NCBI GenBank assembly: GCA_023441965.1 | Contig: JAEZNB010000003.1 | Location: 1-64,000 of the forward strand | Direction: 5' to 3' | From: Bacillota bacterium | GTDB lineage: Bacteria; Bacillota; Clostridia; Lachnospirales; Lachnospiraceae | DNA: 64,000 nt | Part shown: positions 33,902 through 43,407 of the stretch, piece by piece | Layout: each line of letters starts with the position of its first letter | Position numbering within the stretch: position 1 is the stretch's first letter | Notes under the pieces: generated by a model | Database searches by the model: none | Seen by the model: only the letters and a program-made list of their open reading frames with translations | What the model was told of the DNA's origin: nothing | Program-made: the position numbers and the translations under genes

Positions 33902-34456
33902 TCACTTAACCTCAATAAAAACATGCTGGTTTGTCTTATATTCCTTCTGTTTATAGATTCTGAACCTGGTCTGTTCAAGATATTCAAAGCTTGTCTTAAG
34001 AGAAGCTTCCACAACGATAATCGTATCACAATAAATAATGTTGGAGTTCAATAAGTATAGCAATACTTCCTTCTCCAGCATCTGCTGATAAGGCGGATCC
34101 ATGAAAACAACATCAAAAACCTTACCCTTAAGCTCTAGTGCCCGTATTGCTTCCAGAGCAGACATAGGAAAGACCTCAGCCTGTGAATCCAGCTTCGTAC
34201 TTTTTAAATTGGCCTTGATGCATTCAACGGAGGAACGGCTGTTATCCACAAAAGCAGCATATTTTGCTCCTCTGGACAGAGCCTCAATACCGATTGCTCC
34301 GCTTCCGGAGAATAGGTCTAAAAAGTCAGCATCAGCCAAGTAAGGATTTAAAATATTGAACAAGGTCTCCTTTGTCCTGTCGGTAGTTGGTCTTGTTTCA
34401 AAGCCCTCCGGTGTTTTCAGCTGTAATCGCCTGGCTTTACCTGCTATTACTCTCAT
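33902..34456 (-). CDS. rsmD: 16S rRNA (guanine-966 N2)-methyltransferase RsmD
   Basis: Methylates G966 of 16S rRNA using S-adenosylmethionine. The family start MRVIAGKARRLQLKTPEG is followed by TRPTTDRTKETLFNIL, the SAM-binding DLFSGSGAIGIEALSRGAK and the catalytic FMDPPYQQ. The start at 34456 has GGGGAAA upstream and gives 184 residues; an ATG at 34492 sits at the likely transcription start. It heads an operon with coaD, a pairing common across bacteria (Bacillus ylbH-ylbI). Confidence 0.95.
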   Translation of the reverse strand: MRVIAGKARRLQLKTPEGFETRPTTDRTKETLFNILNPYLADADFLDLFSGSGAIGIEALSRGAKYAAFVDNSRSSVECIKANLKSTKLDSQAEVFPMSALEAIRALELKGKVFDVVFMDPPYQQMLEKEVLLYLLNSNIIYCDTIIVVEASLKTSFEYLEQTRFRIYKQKEYKTNQHVFIEVK

Positions 34457-34770
34457 ATGATTTCCCCGCTTGAACGAACAATCGCTATACATTTATTTTA
34501 TAATATTATGCGCTTTTGTCAACCTTTTTAGGACTAGTTTACTCCATCCTGTAAATTATTTCAATAGGAACGCTCCGATCCCATACTTTCGCTGTTTGGT
34601 GAGGTATCGTACCATTTAATTTTCCAAGATTCGAATTCCATTAACTGGATTTCAGGCATAAAATGAATAGATTTGCATATAATTCTAATATATGCCAAGC
34701 TTATCAATTTATTCCACTTTTTATACTCCTGATAAAGATACGTAAGGTGGTAGTCATGAAAGGAGACAAA
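34457..34770. other. Gap between rsmD and the surface protein gene
   Basis: A 314-base stretch without a gene. It holds the rsmD promoter and, on the plus strand, a TATAAT at 34678-34683 without a convincing -35 box, which may serve the surface protein gene. The reading frame is open upstream of 34771 but has no ribosome binding site. I see no riboswitch or repeat here. Confidence 0.5.
34495..34522 (-). promoter_or_regulatory. Probable promoter of rsmD-coaD
   Basis: Minus-strand TTGACA (34517-34522), 16 bases, TAAAAT (34495-34500). Transcription would start near 34488, inside the longer rsmD frame, which supports the start at 34456. Confidence 0.7.
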
Positions 34771-36771
34771 ATGAGGAGCTACAAAAAATTTCTAAGCATG
34801 ATACTGGCTATTGTCATGCTGGTCGCCATGGTTCCGGCACCTGCGACAGGTGCTACTGAAGAGGAAATCACAAAAATCTATCATGAAGATGATTATACAG
34901 CGCTAAAGAACTTCTTAGAACAGGATTCGGCTGTTCAGGGTAAGAAAAACGGAGATATGATAAATGAAACGGGCTATGATCCCATGGACCCAAGTACCTG
35001 GACGGGAGTCGTGTGGAACACTGAAACGCCTAAAAAAGTAGTCTCTATCGGCAAGCTTGGAGAATGGTCCTTCCGGAGTCTGGCCGGTGACTTGAAATTA
35101 ATCAATTTCTCGCAACTAAAGGAGATCAGCATCGGTAATAACAGGATCTCATCTCTGATGATCAGCAACTCAACAGCATTGACAGATTTGGTTTGCAGCA
35201 ATAATGATCTGACTTACATTGAGGTTTACTTTATTGATGTGTGGCTCCGGGTCACAGCGGAAAACAAGGGCAATGTGGAGCTTTATCTGAAATATTCGGA
35301 GGAGGATACCCAGGCCCTTGCTACCGCTGTCCCGAAAAAGGGGGCCTCCCTTGAACGGTGGATCATGTATGGAGAAATTCCTTACGAAAATGTTACTACC
35401 GTTGATCTTTGGAGGACCGGTTACTATCGTGCCCATGCTGTATTTTCCTATTCCGAAGAGGTTCCGACCTATACCGTAACCTTTAATCCGAATGGAGGTA
35501 TGAGAGAGGGCGGCGGTGAGCTGGTCCAAATCGTGGAAGAAGGTGGAAGTGCGGAGGAACCTAGCTTATACCGCATCGGCTTTTATTACTCATGGGACAA
35601 AAGCTTTCGCAATGTCTACGAGGATATGACTGTAAATGCGATCTGGTATCCCGAGGTATCCCCTTATCCGCATGAAACTTCTCCAACACCCATACCTCCT
35701 ACACCGACCCCTACTTTGAAGCCTACCCCAACCTCTCCACCTCCTTCCTCCGTAACACCGCTTCCCGTCTATGCCGTGACCTTTGATCCCAACGGCGGTG
35801 AGCGTACTGAAGGCGGTGCGCTGAAGCAGTATGTTCCTTACGAATACCCTGCCAAAGCACCCAAGGTTGTCCGGGAGGGATATACCTTTATCGGATGGGA
35901 TGTACCCTTTGACAGTGTCTATAGGGATATGACGGTTACTGCTATATGGCAGCCCTATACCGTCACCTTTGATCCGAACGGAGGTGTCCGGACCGGCGGA
36001 GGTGAACTGATCCAGTCGGTTGAAGCAGGGGCAGCTGCCCTTGCACCGGTTGTAGTATATGATAATCATGTTTTTGACAGCTGGGACAGCGATTTTTCTA
36101 AGGTAACAAAGGATATGACAATAAAAGCTCTCTGGTCCCTGAAGCAATGTAGGGTCATCTTCAATCCCGACGGAGGGACCAGGATAGGGGGCGGCGAACT
36201 GGAACAGCTGGTAGCCTATGGCGGTGCAGCCGAAGAGCCTGAGCTTGTAAAGGATGGCTATCGCTTCGAGGATTGGGATATGGATTACAGTAATATCTCT
36301 GATGATCTTATCATCACTGCTCTCTGGGAGAGCATCTCTCCGGAAGCGGAAGTACCGGATGAGGATCCACCGAAAGAGAAACCCCCTGTGGAGAAATACT
36401 ATTCCATCCGCTATGATCTGAATGGAGGGAAGGGCGAAGCCCCGGTGGACGGAAAGGAATATGTCAAGGGTGATGTAGCAAAGCTGGCTGATGGCTCCGG
36501 TCTTGGGTATGATAATTATACCTTCCTTGGTTGGGCTCTGTCACCGAATGGCAAGGTACTAACCGACGATACCATCATCGTGAAAAAGGATTTGGTGCTT
36601 TATGCGATCTGGGAAGAAGCAGAAGAAGCAGTTGAAGCAGAGGAGGTCTCAGGTCGTGTTCCGAAGACAGGGGATTTGCCGGGTATGGGTTACACGCTTC
36701 CCCTGCTGCTTAGCGGCTCTGCCCTCCTAGGTATGGACTACTGTAAAAAGCGCCGTAACAGAAGAAAATAA
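34771..36771 (+). CDS. LPXTG-type cell-surface protein with InlB B-like repeats
   Basis: Secreted wall-anchored protein of 666 residues. A signal peptide (RSYKKFLSMILAIVMLVAM to the APATGA cleavage region) is followed by a domain with short leucine-rich-like turns (LKEISIGNNRISSLMISN). Five repeats of about 57-70 residues come next, each starting with a YTVTFDPNGG-like strand and ending in TAIW, as in the InlB B/Flg_new family; a Pro/Thr-rich linker separates repeats 1 and 2. The C-terminus is a sorting signal: VPKTG, a hydrophobic segment and KKRRNRRK. AAAGGAG serves the ATG at 34771. No sortase is encoded in the window. Ligand unknown. Confidence 0.85.
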   Translation: MRSYKKFLSMILAIVMLVAMVPAPATGATEEEITKIYHEDDYTALKNFLEQDSAVQGKKNGDMINETGYDPMDPSTWTGVVWNTETPKKVVSIGKLGEWSFRSLAGDLKLINFSQLKEISIGNNRISSLMISNSTALTDLVCSNNDLTYIEVYFIDVWLRVTAENKGNVELYLKYSEEDTQALATAVPKKGASLERWIMYGEIPYENVTTVDLWRTGYYRAHAVFSYSEEVPTYTVTFNPNGGMREGGGELVQIVEEGGSAEEPSLYRIGFYYSWDKSFRNVYEDMTVNAIWYPEVSPYPHETSPTPIPPTPTPTLKPTPTSPPPSSVTPLPVYAVTFDPNGGERTEGGALKQYVPYEYPAKAPKVVREGYTFIGWDVPFDSVYRDMTVTAIWQPYTVTFDPNGGVRTGGGELIQSVEAGAAALAPVVVYDNHVFDSWDSDFSKVTKDMTIKALWSLKQCRVIFNPDGGTRIGGGELEQLVAYGGAAEEPELVKDGYRFEDWDMDYSNISDDLIITALWESISPEAEVPDEDPPKEKPPVEKYYSIRYDLNGGKGEAPVDGKEYVKGDVAKLADGSGLGYDNYTFLGWALSPNGKVLTDDTIIVKKDLVLYAIWEEAEEAVEAEEVSGRVPKTGDLPGMGYTLPLLLSGSALLGMDYCKKRRNRRK

Positions 36772-36787
36772 AGAAAAGAATTAAAAT

Positions 36788-36820
36788 AGCCTGTCGATTG
36801 CTCGACAGGCTTTATTTTTA
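36788..36820. terminator. Terminator between surface protein and spore protein genes
   Basis: AGCCTGTCGA (36788-36797) pairs perfectly with TCGACAGGCT (36802-36811), 4-base loop, followed by TTATTTTTATT on the plus strand. The A-rich left flank reads as T-rich on the minus strand, so it probably works for both converging genes. Confidence 0.85.
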
Positions 36821-36845
36821 TTCCTTCGGTTTATCTCATGACCGT

Positions 36846-37046
36846 TTATTGTCCGGCCATTTTCTTCTCCTGCTCCTGGATCATCTTCTTCACCATATAA
36901 CCGCCGACAGAACCATTCTGATACGAGGTTAAGTCCCCATTATAACCCTGCTTTAAAGGAACTCCGAGTTCGTTTGCAACCTCATATTTGAATCGGTTCA
37001 ATGCTTCTCGTGCCTCCGGTATCTCTGCTCTGTTTCTACTTGACAT
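36846..37046 (-). CDS. Small acid-soluble spore protein, alpha/beta type
   Basis: DNA-binding protein that saturates spore chromosomes and protects them from UV and heat. The 66 residues contain the family signature REALNRFKYEVANELGV and the second motif GYNGDLTSYQNGSVGG, with EIPEAREA near the site cut by the germination protease. GGAGG precedes the ATG. Expression is expected in the forespore under sigma-G; I could not recognise a clear sigma-G promoter upstream. Strong evidence that the organism forms spores. Confidence 0.96.
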   Translation of the reverse strand: MSSRNRAEIPEAREALNRFKYEVANELGVPLKQGYNGDLTSYQNGSVGGYMVKKMIQEQEKKMAGQ

Positions 37047-37132
37047 ATAAACTCCTCCATTTTCTTATCCTCTCTGCCGTTTCAGTAACAGCTTGAGGAT
37101 AATCTTTGTTGTTGTTTACGCTTCATATTCGG

Positions 37133-37165
37133 TTCATTTATCTGAAGTAACATCGGATAAATGAA
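37133..37165. promoter_or_regulatory. Inverted repeat upstream of the spore protein gene
   Basis: TTCATTTATC (37133-37142) and GATAAATGAA (37156-37165) form a perfect 10-base inverted repeat with a 13-base spacer, about 90 bases upstream of the gene in a 259-base gap. It may be an operator or a hairpin; the regulator is unknown. Confidence 0.4.
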
Positions 37166-37305
37166 ATGATGTCAAATCATTCTTTATCCTTTGTTACGAT
37201 ACTAGTATGTGCAGAAATTTCTGCGCTACACTAGTAATTTATTCAAAAAATGTCGAATTTAAGATGAAACAACATCAAAAGATAAACCGGTACACCCTAG
37301 CTCTC

Positions 37306-38673
37306 TTATTCTTCTCTTCTGTCAGCCAGATTCACATAATCCTTATGCTTTGCAACACTCTTATAAGCAGGACGGATGATTTTGCCTGCATTATTTAACT
37401 CCTCCAGTCTATGGGCAACCCAACCCGATATTCTGGCGATAGCAAAGATCGGTGTGTACAGCTCCATGGGAAGTCCCAGCATATGATATACGAAGCCGCT
37501 GTAGAAGTCTACATTGGCACTGACGCCCTTGTACATCCTGCGCTCTCTGGCGATAATCTCCGGAGCCAACCGTTCTACGGTCTCATAAAGGACGAATTCT
37601 CTTAACAGGCCCTTCTCCTCTGACAGACTCTTCACATAGCTCTTTAAAACATTTGCTCTCGGATCGGACAGGGAGTAGACCGCATGGCCCATTCCATAGA
37701 TCAGTCCGGCCTTATCAAAGGCTTTCTTGTTCAACAGATCGGAAAGATAATTTCCAACCTCCTCCTCATCTGCCCAGTCCTTGACGTTCTTCTTCATGTC
37801 CTCGAACATCTGCATAACCTTGATGTTCGCTCCACCATGCTTGGGACCCTTTAAGGAGCCTATGGAAGCGGCAACTGTGGAATAGGTATCCGTTCCGGAG
37901 GAGGATACAACATGGGTAGTGAAGGTGGAGTTATTACCGCCTCCATGCTCTGCATGGAGAACCAGGGCTATGTCCAGGATCCTCGCCTCCAGCTCCGTAT
38001 ATTTCTTGTTCGGACGAAGCATATAGAGTATGTTCTCTGCTGTGGAGAGCCCTTCCTTCGGCGGATGAATGACTAAGCTATCCCCAAAATAATAATGACT
38101 GTAGGCTTGATAGCCATATACGGATAGTAAGGGGAAGAGAGCAATCAGCTGAAGTCCCTGACGCAGCACATTCTCAATGGAGATATCATCAGCTTTCTCG
38201 TCGTAGGAGTATAAGGTAAGTACACTACGGGCAAGGGTATTCATCATATCCCGGCTGGGAGCCTTCATGATGATGTCCCTTACAAAGCTGGGAGGCAGCT
38301 CCCGGTATTGTTCCAGGAGGCGGTTAAACTCCTCCAGCTGTATCTTCGACGGCAGCTCACCAAACATCAGCAGATAGGTTACCTCTTCAAAGCCGAAGCG
38401 GTTATCCCTGATAAAGCCGTTAATAATCTCCTCTACATCGATTCCTCTGTAAAACAGCTTGCCCTCACAGGGCACATAATCATTATCCACGATGGAATAC
38501 GCACGTACCTCACAGATTTCGGTCAGTCCTGTCAACACACCTTTACCACTGACATCCCTCAGTCCACGCTTTACATCATATTTTGTGTACAACTCAGGTT
38601 CAATCACATTGTTCTTCTTGATCAGATCTGCCAAACTCATTAATTCCGGAGTAATTTCAGAGAATTTTTTCAT
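37306..38673 (-). CDS. Citrate synthase (citrate/2-methylcitrate synthase family)
   Basis: Condenses acetyl-CoA and oxaloacetate to citrate, feeding glutamate synthesis in anaerobes. Identifying segments are LFYRGIDVEEIINGF near residue 75, LVLHAEHGGGNNSTFTTHVVSS (catalytic His), GSLKGPKHGGANIKVMQM, IYGMGHAVYSLSDPRA (second catalytic His) and a C-terminal NVDFYSGFVYHMLGLP with RISGWVAHRLEEL. The 455 residues include a longer N-terminus than the 370-residue Bacillus enzyme. It stands alone. Confidence 0.95.
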   Translation of the reverse strand: MKKFSEITPELMSLADLIKKNNVIEPELYTKYDVKRGLRDVSGKGVLTGLTEICEVRAYSIVDNDYVPCEGKLFYRGIDVEEIINGFIRDNRFGFEEVTYLLMFGELPSKIQLEEFNRLLEQYRELPPSFVRDIIMKAPSRDMMNTLARSVLTLYSYDEKADDISIENVLRQGLQLIALFPLLSVYGYQAYSHYYFGDSLVIHPPKEGLSTAENILYMLRPNKKYTELEARILDIALVLHAEHGGGNNSTFTTHVVSSSGTDTYSTVAASIGSLKGPKHGGANIKVMQMFEDMKKNVKDWADEEEVGNYLSDLLNKKAFDKAGLIYGMGHAVYSLSDPRANVLKSYVKSLSEEKGLLREFVLYETVERLAPEIIARERRMYKGVSANVDFYSGFVYHMLGLPMELYTPIFAIARISGWVAHRLEELNNAGKIIRPAYKSVAKHKDYVNLADRREE

Positions 38674-38802
38674 TGCATTGCTCCTTTCCTATGATTCTCC
38701 CAATGCCATGGGCATGGGGTGATGCGATACGGTCTATTATGAATATTTAATCATAATCAGTACTTCTATCCTGACTTTAGGATCGCGCCTGGATAAAGTT
38801 TT

Positions 38803-38834
38803 AGCAGGCAGATGTCATAAGGCTTCTGCCTGCT
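38803..38834 (-). terminator. Hairpin downstream of the stand-alone CmpB gene
   Basis: AGCAGGCAGA (38803-38812) and TCTGCCTGCT (38825-38834) form a perfect 10-base stem with a 12-base loop, about 40 bases after the CmpB stop. The minus strand continues AAAAC rather than T, so termination efficiency is doubtful. Confidence 0.45.
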
Positions 38835-38872
38835 GTATTCATTTATATTGATATTTTACTCTAAAATATGTA

Positions 38873-39406
38873 TTATAACAAGCTTCTTTTGAAAGAAAAT
38901 AAAACATCCAGTACAAATAAGCTTAATATGACCCGGTTGGCCTTTCTTAAGAAGGTATCTGAAAAATTATTCAGATAACGGATGATCATCGGATGAATAA
39001 AGCGTACAAACAATACACCGCATAATCCAAATAATATGGTGGCACCCAGGCAGATCCTACCGTCGATGTTGAACATCATCTTGGAATAATTCCACCACCT
39101 TCTCTGAAATACCAGCTCCATCCAATAGGAGCTGAAATATTCCAAGGCTGTCGCAACCATAGCACAGGACAGAAAGAGTGAAAGAATCGTTTTGCACCGG
39201 TTGGCAAACAATACAATCATTGCCACAATGCTTAAGCCGTAAATCGGTATTAAGGGTCCATACAGAAAGCCTCTGTTCATGAGCCTTCCGGTTGTAAGAT
39301 AACAGTAGGAAGTCTCATATAACCAGCCGATACAGCTATAGATAATGAACCAATTAAATAGCACCGAAAGCTCTGCTGTACGCAAACGTTCTCTGACTAT
39401 TATCAT
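38873..39406 (-). CDS. Stand-alone CmpB-family membrane protein (PF06541)
   Basis: A 177-residue membrane protein with about five helices. It carries the same signatures as the N-terminal part of the cardiolipin synthase fusion: YSCIGWLYETSYCYL, NRGFLYGPLIPIYG, ALEYFSSYWMELVF and WWNYSKMMFNIDGRICLGAT. The family is called putative ABC-transporter type IV, but no ATPase is nearby and its real role is unknown. Residues F/Y-IGWLYE and GPL-PIYG are the most conserved points between the two copies. It lies downstream of the L,D-transpeptidase gene after 56 bases. Confidence 0.8.
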   Translation of the reverse strand: MIIVRERLRTAELSVLFNWFIIYSCIGWLYETSYCYLTTGRLMNRGFLYGPLIPIYGLSIVAMIVLFANRCKTILSLFLSCAMVATALEYFSSYWMELVFQRRWWNYSKMMFNIDGRICLGATILFGLCGVLFVRFIHPMIIRYLNNFSDTFLRKANRVILSLFVLDVLFSFKRSLL

Positions 39407-39462
39407 AAGCCCAACCCTCTTCCCTTTATTTTACATAATAATAACCAATATTATCCTTTCTG

Positions 39463-40863
39463 TCAATAATGAAAATTTACTTTGATTATAGCTTTATTTC
39501 CGACTTCATCTGCTGCTTCGTAGGTTACAAGGTACTGGGGCAGCTCCTCCAATGCTGTTGTGGAAGCGTCCTCTGCTTCCTGCTGATCTCCTTCCGGTCC
39601 GGGTACAGGCTCTGCAGTCCTGCTTTCCTCCTTCCGGACTTCTTCTATGGTAACCTGAATATGCTTAAGCTCCAGCATCGAGTAGTTATCCGTAATACTT
39701 ACTCCGATCAGAGCAAGCTTCCGGTCGGGAACCTGCCCCGGCTCCAGGATGCGGTCACTGACTCCGGTCAGCACGGGGGCTTCATCATCAATCAAAAACT
39801 TTGCTGTTTGCGCTGCTAAAAACACTTTACCGGCATATACCTGATAGCTTACTTCATACTCCTTCGCTGAACGCTGCTCGATCACAGTCTTTATCTCACT
39901 CTTCTTCAGGTACTTCCCATCCAGCGATACTTTGATTCCCTTCAGCACATTGTCATTCGTAATCTGCTCTGCATTTGCAACCACCCGGTCACTGACACCG
40001 AAGAATTCCGGTACCTTCTTTTCCTCAACCGTCACCTTGATGGTCTTGGCTACCGTCTTGTTCAGAGCATCCGTAACGGAATATGTAATCTTATAGGTTC
40101 CTGCCTTCTGCCAATCTACATTACCCTGCATCGTCAGCTTTCCGGTGATATCCGTTCCCAGGGAGGACTTCGCCTTGATGCCCTCCAACAGATCCAGAGT
40201 CTCGCCCCAGGGAGTGGTTTTATTTTTCGCTCCCGAAATCACGGGCTGCTTCGTCAGATATGGATTCTCCTTGCTTGGATCGGTAGGGTCCCATCGCAGG
40301 GATGACGAGATTCTGATCGGCTCCGGTTTACCCAAAGGTCCGGGGTTCTTTTTATCGTCATATACAATGACGGTTGTTCCGACAGGACAATGATCATAGA
40401 TCCATTTGGAATCCGCGACCGTCATACGGATACAGCCATGGGATGCCGGTGCTCCCAGCTTATTGAATTCCTTGACAGAGAGCGATGCCGGATTCCCATT
40501 CTCGTAATAATAAACCGAATGAAAAAGGATTCCGCCAACGATTCTGGTGGCATATTGCCCCCACACATCTCCCATCAGAGCCTTCCATCGATATTTCGCC
40601 TTTGTCTGAAAGGTACCAAGAACCGTCTCTGTTCCCTGCTGTCCCACAGAACAGAGAATGGCCTTAACAGGTACATTATATTTCCCTTTCTGATCCCTCT
40701 CATAGACAGTTATCGTATTGTGGTACCTGTTAACCTTAATCAGATAAGGGTAATCCGTAACTGCAAGTCCCTTATTCGTATTGAGAAAGACGCAAAGAGC
40801 CAATACACCTATGGCAATGATATACTTTCCAAAACTTAATGCCTTTTTATAACTTCTATTCAT
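39463..40863 (-). CDS. L,D-transpeptidase (YkuD) with Ig-like domains
   Basis: Exported enzyme that makes 3-3 cross-links in peptidoglycan or attaches proteins to it. A signal anchor (KYIIAIGVLALCVFL) is followed by the YkuD domain (about residues 40-185) with GTFQTKAKYRW, ILFHSVYY and the catalytic GAPASHGCIRM (Cys144). The remaining 280 residues hold about three Ig-like/DUF5011-type domains, marked by VTDALNKTVAKTIKVTVEEK and the closing YEAADEVGNKAIIKVNFHY. This is the reverse order of LDTs with N-terminal binding domains. The start at 40863 has GAGGTG upstream. It ends the glycosyltransferase operon, suggesting a common envelope function. Confidence 0.88.
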   Translation of the reverse strand: MNRSYKKALSFGKYIIAIGVLALCVFLNTNKGLAVTDYPYLIKVNRYHNTITVYERDQKGKYNVPVKAILCSVGQQGTETVLGTFQTKAKYRWKALMGDVWGQYATRIVGGILFHSVYYYENGNPASLSVKEFNKLGAPASHGCIRMTVADSKWIYDHCPVGTTVIVYDDKKNPGPLGKPEPIRISSSLRWDPTDPSKENPYLTKQPVISGAKNKTTPWGETLDLLEGIKAKSSLGTDITGKLTMQGNVDWQKAGTYKITYSVTDALNKTVAKTIKVTVEEKKVPEFFGVSDRVVANAEQITNDNVLKGIKVSLDGKYLKKSEIKTVIEQRSAKEYEVSYQVYAGKVFLAAQTAKFLIDDEAPVLTGVSDRILEPGQVPDRKLALIGVSITDNYSMLELKHIQVTIEEVRKEESRTAEPVPGPEGDQQEAEDASTTALEELPQYLVTYEAADEVGNKAIIKVNFHY

Positions 40864-40926
40864 ACTGCACCTCAATATCCAGTCCATCATAGTCCTCTGT
40901 TGTTCCTATCAGTCAAGTATGGAGTA

Positions 40927-43287
40927 CTAGTTGACCTTCACAATGTAAGTCTCATATCTTTGGTCCAGGTCCGGAGCTTCATACACTACTGTTCCCAGAC
41001 TTTTGATCAGCTCATCATTTACGGAACCGTATTTATTAACCTCCGGTCCTCCCACATAGATATAAGAAATGTCGTATTTCTGAAGCAGGGCCCTTACTGC
41101 TTCTTCCTCATGGGAGGTATAGATGGTTTCAATATCTGAGGCACGCTCATCCAACATCGTCGTCACCATCTCATCCGTAACATCCGGCTCTGACTTCCAC
41201 AGCCTTTCGTGGGTATACCAGCCCAGTACTGTCGGCAGACCGGTGTTCACCGAGATTCTTTCGTATATGGTATAGCTGTCTCCATTTGCCTCCAACATAA
41301 CGGGCGTCCCTTTGATATTCTCCCTGATCCATTTGGCTGCATAATAATCCTCCGGCACCTCCTCCTTCATAAAGGCCGTTGAATCAAGACCCTTGTACCC
41401 AGCCGGACGAAAGATATTGCCATACCAGGCTTCTGTTGCATTCTGCACATAGAAAAGGGTCAGGGTAAAGAGGACCAGCCCCGCTCCTGCAAAAAGCTTC
41501 TGCCTTCTGCTTCTTCCATAGGCAAGGAGCCGGATCAGAATAAAGGAGAAGCATATCCCAAACAGGACAAAGGCCTGATAGGTAAGCTTGAACATGGTAT
41601 TCGCCCTTTTATAATCCCCTGAATAGATATCCTTAATATAGATCAGCTCCGGCAGGAGAATCAGACCGATGGCACACAGACCGATCGTAAGGATAAACAA
41701 TTCAGAGCTGTTCAGCTTCTGCATGTACAGAAACAGGGCATTCTCCTTCACTGCCTGTATATTCTTACGCTTCTTCGAGTGTCTTCTTTGCTTCCTTCTG
41801 TCCTTATGATCCGAAATGGTAAAGATCAAAAAGGCAATAACCGTAGCTATGGGAAGTCCCCACAGGATAGCCAGCTGCCAGATCGGAGATCGCGATACCG
41901 TCAGAAGCGGTGTTGCGGAAATCTGGTTAAAGCTGATTGTAAAGGGAAGGCTTATGATTTCTCCCAGTACAAATACAAGAATTCCTTGAAATGCTGTCAG
42001 AAGATAAGCTTTTCTCCTAAAATTATATACAATCATATTCGAAAATAGAATAACAGCACCGGAAACCACGTAATAGATGGGATAATCCCAGAAATTTGTC
42101 GTATGGAACAAGCCGATCAAGAAGCCCAGCATCAGGATGGAGGGATGGAAGATCTCCTTTAATAGGACTTTCTTGTCCTCCTTCTGATCTCCCTGGAGTA
42201 TTTTATTCTCCCTACGCCCTATAAGCCATGCCAGTAAAATTCCCAATACGGTAAGGATAAAAAGCAGATTGATCACATGGGCATGAAGATCTCCCAGCAC
42301 AAAGGAATATGCCGGAAACTCATGAATCGTCTTATCACTCGTTTCCGGATTGTAGCCGATGAATCTGGTGGCATCCGGGAACCAGTAGCGATAAAGCTCG
42401 CTTTCCTTAAGCTTTAGTATATTCTTCTGAAAAAAGGGAACCAGCCACTTGAAAATCGGGTAATGCATATTTCCTGCCAGACATACCCCCGCTCCGGCCA
42501 TGATACCGCTGGTAGCGGGCAGAACTCCCTTTCGGCTGCTCTTATCCCGTCTGTAATTCAGCATCAGTTGATAGGCAATGGAAAAGGGAATCACAAAGGT
42601 AACGGCTCCCGTCATCATCAGCATCAGATTATAGCCCTTCGCAGTCCCCACGAAGGTAAGCTTTGATAAAAAGGTTGCCATAAACTGACCTACATAATAA
42701 TAATTCAGGGTGGTACCGGCATACCAAAAATCCTGCGGAGGCATATATTCCGTCCGGTCCATCAAAGCCATGAAGCCGTAATCCATGAATTTCTCCGTAC
42801 CGTAGGCCTCCGGCTTAAAGCCCCTGATATAGACGAACAATAGGAAGATACCAAAGAAAAGGAGCTCCTCCATCACCATCAGCTCAAGTGTATTCTTATG
42901 CAGCAGGGAAGGTCTGTGAAGCCTTACATGCTCTCCCGGCTTCAGCCTTCTGGATTTGCAGAATCTGATCAGCATGACAGCAATGCTCACCACCAGGCAG
43001 AGCCCGATGGTAATGATACAATTGGCTGCAGAGAACTTCAGGATATGCAGGGAGGAAAGCAGCCACATCAGATATCCGCTGACTGCGATACCGATAGTCT
43101 TGGAGAACAAGTAGCCTCTGTCATCAAAGGAAGTAAATAATACATCCGTGATTGGAAGGAAGATCAAGCCCAGATACAAAATCGTAACCCACCATTGTAA
43201 AAAGGGCAGATAATCCCCTCCCAACAGATTCTTTCCCAGCACCCCCAGGGTGACTGCCGCTACGGCATAGAGTATCTTTCTTAACAT
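40927..43287 (-). CDS. DUF2298 (YYY-domain) multi-pass membrane protein, GT-C-like
   Basis: 786-residue protein with around 14 membrane helices. DUF2298 marks are FWYAGTTLNYYYVGQFMAT, AGNMHYPIFKWLVPFF and IHEFPAYSFVLGDLHAH. It has the overall look of GT-C glycosyltransferases, which take sugars from polyprenyl-phosphate carriers on the outer face, but no enzyme of this family is assigned a reaction that I know of. A C-terminal soluble region follows (about residues 640-786). The start at 43287 has AGAGGAAA upstream. It lies between a family 2 glycosyltransferase and an L,D-transpeptidase; the neighbouring transferase could supply its lipid-linked sugar. Confidence 0.75.
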   Translation of the reverse strand: MLRKILYAVAAVTLGVLGKNLLGGDYLPFLQWWVTILYLGLIFLPITDVLFTSFDDRGYLFSKTIGIAVSGYLMWLLSSLHILKFSAANCIITIGLCLVVSIAVMLIRFCKSRRLKPGEHVRLHRPSLLHKNTLELMVMEELLFFGIFLLFVYIRGFKPEAYGTEKFMDYGFMALMDRTEYMPPQDFWYAGTTLNYYYVGQFMATFLSKLTFVGTAKGYNLMLMMTGAVTFVIPFSIAYQLMLNYRRDKSSRKGVLPATSGIMAGAGVCLAGNMHYPIFKWLVPFFQKNILKLKESELYRYWFPDATRFIGYNPETSDKTIHEFPAYSFVLGDLHAHVINLLFILTVLGILLAWLIGRRENKILQGDQKEDKKVLLKEIFHPSILMLGFLIGLFHTTNFWDYPIYYVVSGAVILFSNMIVYNFRRKAYLLTAFQGILVFVLGEIISLPFTISFNQISATPLLTVSRSPIWQLAILWGLPIATVIAFLIFTISDHKDRRKQRRHSKKRKNIQAVKENALFLYMQKLNSSELFILTIGLCAIGLILLPELIYIKDIYSGDYKRANTMFKLTYQAFVLFGICFSFILIRLLAYGRSRRQKLFAGAGLVLFTLTLFYVQNATEAWYGNIFRPAGYKGLDSTAFMKEEVPEDYYAAKWIRENIKGTPVMLEANGDSYTIYERISVNTGLPTVLGWYTHERLWKSEPDVTDEMVTTMLDERASDIETIYTSHEEEAVRALLQKYDISYIYVGGPEVNKYGSVNDELIKSLGTVVYEAPDLDQRYETYIVKVN

Positions 43288-43407
43288 ATCATTTCCTCTC
43301 TTCATTCTGTCTTAATTAATATCTAACCTATCCTCATCTTTATCATTTGCCCGGGCTTTTTTCAGCATATCCTTCCTCTCCGGGCTGTAATCATCATAGC
43401 TACCGGC

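Noticed and set aside
34457..34770. Cyclic di-GMP or other riboswitch upstream of the surface protein gene
   Set aside because: I looked for known aptamer consensus blocks and did not find them.
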